A stretch of DNA of 64,000 nt, from positions 2,294,001 through 2,358,000 of the forward strand of contig JAMXDE010000010.1 of the NCBI GenBank assembly GCA_026770025.1, given 5' to 3'. This document shows, in pieces, positions 57,859-64,000 of the stretch (position 1 is the first letter of the stretch; the number at the start of each line of letters is the position of its first letter). Made by a program: the position numbers and the translations under genes. The notes beneath the pieces are model-generated. The model made no database searches and was not told where the DNA came from. It saw only the letters and a program-made list of their open reading frames with translations. This stretch comes from Craspedostauros australis. Its lineage: Eukaryota > Bacillariophyta > Bacillariophyceae > Mastogloiales > Achnanthaceae.

Positions 57859-59577
57859 ATGGCCGTCATCGGTTTGAAGGGCAAACGCCTTGGAGCCTCA
57901 GGCTCCACTTCACCCACCACGATGGTGATGATCTCCATCCTCATCGGCATCGTCTTGCTGCAATTCTGTCTCCCCACGAGAAATGATGACATCCAGTCCG
58001 TGGATAAGGCAGTCGCCAGTCAGGCGAGGGTCGTCGGCCAGTCAGCTGTCGAGGTACCGTACGATCCTTTGGCGATCCCAGCAGGCCACGCGCAACCGTT
58101 ACCGTCCATTCGAACCACCAACGAGGAAGAGCAACAAATAGTTCGCAAGCAATACGGAGGCAAAGGTACGACGAATTGGCGCGAGAGTTGTTGGATTGGA
58201 GACTGGAGGTTTGGATGGATGGATGGATGGATGAGTGTACGAATGTATGAATGCATGGATGCACACGTGGGCGCTTGGGTGGATGCAGGGATGATGTTCA
58301 AATCGAAGTTGCTACTCTACGATTTTTGGTATGCTGGATGGAGCTTGCCTTTCCTCCTGAGTTCAGGACAGCAAATGTCGTGGTGTGCTACGTTGATGTG
58401 TCCTCTCTTGTTGTGCTCCGCCACCCAACTTCTCCTTCAACTCACGCCTCTCTCCAACTCTCCTTGATGCTTCGTGCAATTCACTTTCTGTTGCCTCGCC
58501 ATGCCTCGCAATGCCTCACTGATGTCCATCATCTTTTTTCCGATCAGGCGACAAAGCACATCTCGGTGGATTCACAGAGCTCGATCTCATGGGAGTGTCA
58601 CCAAGAACATGGAAGTTCATGATCGAGTACATGGGAATCAAAAGCATGGTGGATGTGGGTTGTGGAAAGGGGACCAGCACGAGCTGGTTCCATGATCATG
58701 GCGTGGATGCGTTGTGCGTGGAGGGATCGCATGATGCCGTCCTAGCCAACGTGCTTCCAAACAAAGACACGCATCTCGTGGAGCACGACTTCTCGCGTGG
58801 TCCGTACTGGCCAGATAAGTTGTACGATGCCGTGTGGGCAGTTGAGTTTCTGGAACACGTTGGCAGGAACTATCAACACAATTACATTCCCATCTTCCGC
58901 AAGGCCGCTTACTTGTTCGTGACTCATTCGACGTGGTCGGGATGGCACCATGTGGAAGTGCATGACTCACAGTGGTGGATTGCTCGCATGGAAAGCATGG
59001 GCTTCAAGTATTCAGAAGAACTCACCAAGATGGTCCGAGAAGTGGCCTCAAGTGAACGCGAAGACAAGCAGTTCAGGGCACCGAACGGAGCGCAGTACAA
59101 TGCCCAACACGTGTGGTTGCACATGATGGTAAGTGGACATGAAAAACCATACGATGAGAAGCAAAATGCGATGGTTGTGTGCACGATATCATGTTCTATT
59201 CCATGTGTTTGTCTCTCACCTCCAACGTCATGCTCTACCCATTGTACATTCCTCTTCTTCCATTTCTGTAAAATCATGCATATCCTCGGACCAATCAAAC
59301 ATCACATTCCATCGCCATGGAATTGAATGCACAGGTGTTCATCAATCCTGTGGTTGCCGCAAGGCCCGAGTTCGCGAGGCTGATGTCGCAGGATGGTTGC
59401 GCGTCGGGACGAATGAAGCTGCGTCCTTGCACTGAGGAAGGCGAATCGAAGCTGCCTCCGGAGTATGAACCCATCCATTTGACGCCTGAGATGGACGAGG
59501 TGTGGGAGCGGCGCATCTTTGGAAAGACGACGGCGGAGTACGAAAAGGAGATGCCGGCCGCAGCGGAAGCGAAGTGA
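57859..59577 (+). CDS. Type II membrane-anchored class I SAM-dependent methyltransferase, intact copy
   Basis: Three exons at 57859-58165, 58548-59128 and 59335-59577 give a 376-residue protein. Introns are GT-AG (donors GTACGA and GTAAGT; acceptors GATCAG and GCACAG) and phases agree across both joins. A basic N-terminus precedes one hydrophobic anchor (MVMISILIGIVLLQFCL, about residues 22-38), which suggests a Golgi or ER type II protein. The catalytic domain follows GGKGDKAHLGGFTELDLMG, with motif I VDVGCGKG at 137-144 binding SAM. WAVEFLEHV resembles the post-motif region of type 11-like methyltransferases. The Trp-rich segment THSTWSGWHHVEVHD may form the acceptor site. The substrate is unknown; a glycan or lipid would fit the topology. 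The last exon adds a charged tail of 80 residues. The nearly identical copy at 1685-3451 is broken at Trp149. Confidence 0.85.
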
Positions 59578-59980
59578 AATATGACCCGTGTGAGTGAAGA
59601 ACGGTGCGGTCCAACAGGGTTCTTTGATTTTGGACCTTCGATTGAGATGAAACTTGACGCACATGCACTTTTACGTACATAAATTCATTATCCGAGCTTG
59701 CAGCTTCAGGGTGGTTTTAGTTGTAGAGTTATGAGGTGATGGAGCCGGCCAGGCTGCCCCTAATGGAGACCGTTATCTGTCGTGTTGTTTTTTCTGGGTT
59801 TGGGACGATCTCGTGACATCTGGCTTCGTTCCCGAGTTCGAGAGTCTGGTCTTGATGGGTCGGAGGCAAAACATGATGCCGATTGTCAGGAATCGGGTGT
59901 TCTGAAACACCACATTGCCGCACCTCCCAAGGGTAAGGAGTCGAATGTAATGTTGTGCTACATCACCGCAACTCCCACCC

Positions 59981-60256
59981 TTGGATCTTTGTGACAGAAA
60001 ATGTGAGCTACATGTGTCTTGTGGTGGAGAACGACACGTGCCGAATGCGAACCGTACTTCGGCGCTCGTGACCTCAATGCAGGAATTCGAATCACACGTG
60101 CATGTTGCAGGGGGCAGGGATGTTGGAATCATGACCAACATCACAATACACGCAACTACGGCCCCCATGTCGCAACCAATGAGAAAAGAGTACTTGAGAC
60201 AGACCGATGTCACAAAGAGTGAGATGGCCTGTGAACAGATCATCAATGACAAACTG
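59981..60256 (+). other. Possible small coding exon, second copy
   Basis: Counterpart of the frame at 14498-14779, open up to the Copia-C LTR. The LTR insertion replaces its last residues. Not recognised. Confidence 0.25.
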
Positions 60257-60823
60257 TGTCGAGATGTACATGTGAGTATATGTCGAGATGTACGTGTATA
60301 TGTGCATCGTTCACCCGTTATTCTCTCATACGCACTTGGACGGTATAACTACATTCGTATCGATAGTATGCTGTGATTCGTCAGAATTACAGGGGAAATG
60401 GAACACACGAAAAGGGGCAAGATTTCTGGAGGAAATTTGCAAATAACGATTTCTGAGAGAATTGGAAGATCGTCTGTCCATCCATCAATGGTACCAAGAG
60501 AATCTCGAGGTACTTCCCAACTAAACCTCAGATGACGATATCATCTGACAGACTCCTGCATCACCAATGGAACGTGACATCTGGAGAGCAGAAGGACGCC
60601 TACTGACGTTGACAGGATGTCATCATGTCACCACGTCGACATCTGTCTCCAAGTCAGAGCAGGAGGCGAAGATCCGATGACCGAAGGGCATCAGCATCAT
60701 GGATACAGAAGGTGAACTTCAAATGGCGAGTACTCATGGAGTAGGAGCCAGTACTGAACGAACGGAGTTTCAAATGCAGAGTATGCATCGAACATGGAGT
60801 ATCGTGCGCGACGAGCACATGAT

Positions 60824-60857
<34 letters not shown>

Positions 60858-61065
60858 CAGAGAGGAGCGAGAGAGCATCTCGCGTACCGACTCATAGTCA
60901 GAGACCAAATCTACGAAACAGATTGAAGCACCGAGAGCATCGTGCAAGAGAACTGGTGTACACTGAGAGGATCGGAGTAGCCAAGTAATGAAATAGCAAA
61001 CGAACAACTATCAACCAACACCATCTTCCACGATCGTAGGTTACCAATCACGAAACTTGCCAACA
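60257..61065 (+). repeat. 5' LTR of Copia-C
   Basis: 809 bases, family ends TGTCGAG...CCAACA, with an expanded GAGAGA run near 60829-60853. The CRE-like box has changed to TGACGTTGAC (60604-60613). Confidence 0.94.
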
Positions 61066-61147
61066 CGTTTATAAACAATAGATCAGGGCGAGCCCGTGGA
61101 TCGGATCATGCGAGGAAGACGAACATCATTCAAGAGCTGCAGGCTGA

Positions 61148-63640
61148 ATGAGCGAGGAAGAGGAATTGAAAGACATCCCTCTGTCCCAACTGGCTATCAA
61201 GCAAGAAGAAGATGCGAGTTAGGCTCGACTTCAAGAACAGAAGGAAGCAGCCGCGGCTACTCTCCTATCAGGTGCAGAGGCAAGCACAATCGACGAGACC
61301 GAAGAGGAACGATCTGCGAGACTACATCACGAGGAGAAGAGCATTCTCAAGGCGAGCAAGCAAGAGGAGACTGGTGTGACGGAGAGCATTCGCACAGCCA
61401 AACGAAGTGGTAAAAGTGAGACACCACCAGGAGGAGAATTTGTGATGAAAACAATCTCCGCGAAACTACAAGCGAAAAACGAAGAATCGACAACACAGAA
61501 ACAGACGGAAATCAAGGGCGCGAGCGCACCAACAACGAAACAACAAGACAAGATGGCGACATCAGCCAACATGAACAAGCGGCATATCAAGGCGCCGATG
61601 TTCAGCGGTGAACAGGAAGACTACAGCGCATGGGAGTCCCAAGCGAAGGCATACGCTCGTGCACAGAAGACGAGAGACGTGATGTTGGGCAAGACCAAGG
61701 TGCCAACAGTGAGCGAGATCGCGGCAGCCGCTGGCGATGACAAGGAAGCGATGGAGGAAATCTACGAGCTGGGATGCGACTGCTTCAGCGATCTAATCCT
61801 CATGATGGATGCAGAGAAAGGAAAAGGCAAGCAGGCCATCCAGTACATCAACCAATGCGTCTCCGACGATTACCCCGAAGGAGACCCACACGCAGCGTGG
61901 AACGTTCTCGCGGAGAAGTTCCGTCCATCCGATGCAGCAACGAAGATCAAGCTCAAACATCAATTCAACAACAAAAAGATGAAGAGAGACACGGACCCCG
62001 ACATCTACATCACGCGACTTGAGGGTCTACGCTCGCGTCTCCACGATGTCAAGTACGAGATCACAGACGAGGAGATGATCATGCAAATCCTCAGCACGGT
62101 GAGCAGTGAATACAAAACTCACATCGTGAACTTCCAACACCAACTCACGTTCAGTCCAGATGTAGTCACCATCAACGCAATCAGAGGAGTACTCCGCACA
62201 GCACACGCTACTCATCAAGGAGGAAAGGCGTACGTTGACGACTTTCAAGACAGCAACATGAAGAGCAACGACACCGGCTTCACAAGCACCGGTAACTTCA
62301 AGGGGACCTACCACAACTGTGGTGTGTATGGTCACAGATCCGCCGATTGCCCAGAACGCAAGAAAAACAACAACAACAACAAAATGAACGGAAAGCGCAA
62401 CAAGGGAAGCGGCTTCAAGGGCAAATGCAACTACTGTGGCATCTTCGGACATCGCGAGGCGGAGTGCCGAAAGAAGAAGTTCAACGATAACAAGAAGGCC
62501 AACGAACAGGCCAACACGGCAACGGAAGGACACGACAAGAGCGGGCACGAGATGGTACTCTCGGCGAAAGACATGCTGCTCTGCATGTTGGTGTCCGATG
62601 ACTACATCGAAGACTCCTTCTTCGATAACTTCGAATGCGTCAGGAGTGACGACGAAGTGCAGGACGATGAGATCGTCCTGGAGTGGCTCAGCGAAGAGCC
62701 CATCATCCACGAGGTGGATCCAAGACGCGAAGTGAGCTACGAGTGCTGCTTCAACGCGAACAACCTGATTGGTCCATACGGCGACGGAGCTGAGATGGGC
62801 AACAAGGCCATTGACATCGACATCGAGGAGGCCATGAGTGCAGAGGAAGACAACGCCAACAAAGACGGCGCGAATCAAGACAACGACGACGTCTCCGGAG
62901 ATGAGACGAATGGCGGCGAGGTGCCGCCTCCTCCAGCAGCAGGAAATGAGAGAGTGGGCATCTTCGATGAAGATGACAGTGACAAAGCCGAAGGTCGTCC
63001 GAGCAACACCTTCAATCCCCACAAACATGTCGTCTATCCAATCAGAATCCAATTCCCAGCGGAACCAAACCCAAGAAGAGTCGACGACATCTACCAACTC
63101 GACACATTCCCAAATCCAACGGTTACTGCAAAGAGAATGCAGAAGCAACTCATCTACAATGCAGTACTCACAACTGCACTGCCAATGTTCCTAGGGTTCG
63201 TGAGCAAACCATTGAGATACACATGGGTGAACATGGTGGGCACCATCCTGTCCAAGAACTTCAAATCGATTGAAGTGATCCTTGCCAACGCAGCCATCCT
63301 CAACCGACTATTGGAGGCAGCAGAAGAGGAACCATTTTCGGAATTGGATCTACACTACATCCTTGGAGGATGCATGTAGGTGCTCCTGCGCGAGCGACCA
63401 CATGTTGTACCATACGACACAGTGACCGGAGTTCATCGAAACAGCACGGTTCCATCGGACTTCGCAGAACTACCCAGTGACGATGACATGGATGACGAAG
63501 ACCACCATCCATAAAACGAAGATGGAGTCCACAAAGATGAAGAGGAAGGAAGCTTCAATGATGAAATAGCTGCAGCCGCCGTGGAGCAGCTCCACGAACT
63601 GAGCACCAAGTACAAGGACAAGGTCAACAAGGACACCTGG
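61148..63640 (+). pseudogene. Copia-C gag and start of pol, with stops
   Basis: Starts MSEEEELKDIPLSQ but meets TAG at 61220-61222 (codon 25). The frame is then open through the Gag domain and two knuckles. The first knuckle has lost its leading Cys (YHNCGVYGHRSADC). The polyasparagine tract is short. Trp is kept at the Copia-A stop position (TWVNMVG). Further stops occur at 63377-63379 (TAG) and 63512-63514 (TAA). The element is dead. Confidence 0.9.
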
Positions 63641-64000
63641 GGCAAGTGCGGGAAACTCAATACTGTCTGGCCGCTGTACGTTATTAGCTCCAGCCAATGC
63701 CTAGCCCAGAAAGAAGCATGCCAATAGAACTTGGAGAAAACAGCCACGAACGAAAACCTTTTTCTTACAATGATGTAATGTGATACGGTGTATTGTTGTT
63801 GGTGGAGATGTAAGCTCAATCCATGATGTGTTGTTGGATAGTTGGACGCTGCGTGCAAGATCATGTTTGGTTCCAACAACAACGAACACAGGAAACAATC
63901 GCAGATGAACAAAAGGAAGAGAAGGGACGGAGAAACAAAGAAAAACGAGGAAGGAAACTCAATTCTCGGAGGTGTTCGCATCCGCTCCCGTCCTTTGGCC
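63641..64000. other. Unassigned sequence after the Copia-C breakpoint
   Basis: Starts GGCAAGTGCGGG directly after the copia similarity ends. No protein similarity is recognised on either strand. It may be host DNA exposed by a deletion or part of another element running out of the window. Confidence 0.4.

Larger units (their letters stand above)
57568..60256 (+). repeat. Duplicated host segment, copy 2 (uninterrupted)
   Basis: Matches 1395-3638 plus 14269-14762 without the 10.6 kb of DNA transposons between them. The empty target reads CCTAATGG, with AAT at 59762-59764. Its right end is cut by the LTR of Copia-C. Confidence 0.92.
60257..63640 (+). mobile_element. Copia-C: decayed, truncated member of the Copia-A/B family
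   Basis: A 5' LTR at 60257-61065 is followed by CGTTTATAAAC and a gag gene in plus orientation. Similarity to Copia-A/B ends abruptly in VNKDTW at about 63640, just before the protease active site. No integrase, reverse transcriptase or 3' LTR follows. It inserted into the second host copy after GACAAACTG. Confidence 0.92.

Noticed and set aside
1..64000. CRISPR array, bacterial operon or prophage
   Set aside because: No regularly spaced direct repeats with unique spacers, no ribosome-binding-site-spaced gene strings, and spliced genes with eukaryotic transposons throughout.
1..64000. tRNA or rRNA genes
   Set aside because: No cloverleaf with intact A and B boxes and no rRNA-like conserved stretches were noticed by eye. 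A tRNAscan run would be needed to exclude a missed tRNA.

Overview
The window is eukaryotic nuclear DNA. It has GT-AG introns, Ty1/copia retrotransposons with long LTRs, a PIF/Harbinger element with a Myb-like partner gene, and few host genes. The copia proteins and the methyltransferase resemble what I recall from diatoms and other stramenopiles, so a diatom-like alga is my best guess. This is family recall, not a database result. About 70% of the window is recognisable transposon sequence.

Layout. 1-1394: gene-free, with TTCAGAAC-type repeats. 1395-3638: first copy of a duplicated host segment carrying a three-exon, membrane-anchored methyltransferase gene that is broken by a TGA. 3641-9624: a 6-kb DNA transposon with 62-bp inverted termini, a 4-bp target duplication and a 1205-residue RNase H-like transposase that I cannot assign to a named superfamily. 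9627-10230 and 10234-14268: two Harbinger-family elements head to head, the second with a Myb-like gene and a frameshifted DDE transposase. 14269-14762: the rest of the duplicated host segment. 14763-21969: poorly coding DNA with one solo LTR. 21970-29848: copia element Copia-A (minus strand). 32008-47495: Copia-B (minus strand), split by Copia-D (33922-41536, plus strand). 47840-54570: Copia-E (plus strand). 54576-57567: gene-poor DNA with a fossil transposase and a TTTTGTCCGGTC minisatellite. 57568-60256: second copy of the duplicated segment, with an intact methyltransferase gene and an empty site for the Harbinger/novel-element cluster. 60257-63640: decayed, truncated Copia-C. 63641-64000: unassigned.

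How the parts relate. The two host copies are in direct orientation about 56 kb apart. The second copy shows the unoccupied sequence CCTAATGG where the first copy holds 10.6 kb of nested DNA transposons, so insertion order can be read directly: duplication, then the Harbinger elements, then the novel element into the outermost bases of the left Harbinger copy. Copia-D and Copia-E have LTR pairs that differ at about one base and are very young. Copia-A, B, C and the solo LTR form a family of graded age. The LTRs of this family and of the distantly related Copia-E share a module beginning TACTTCCCAACTAAACCT and a CRE-like TGACGTCGAC box. The only host gene I am confident in is the methyltransferase.
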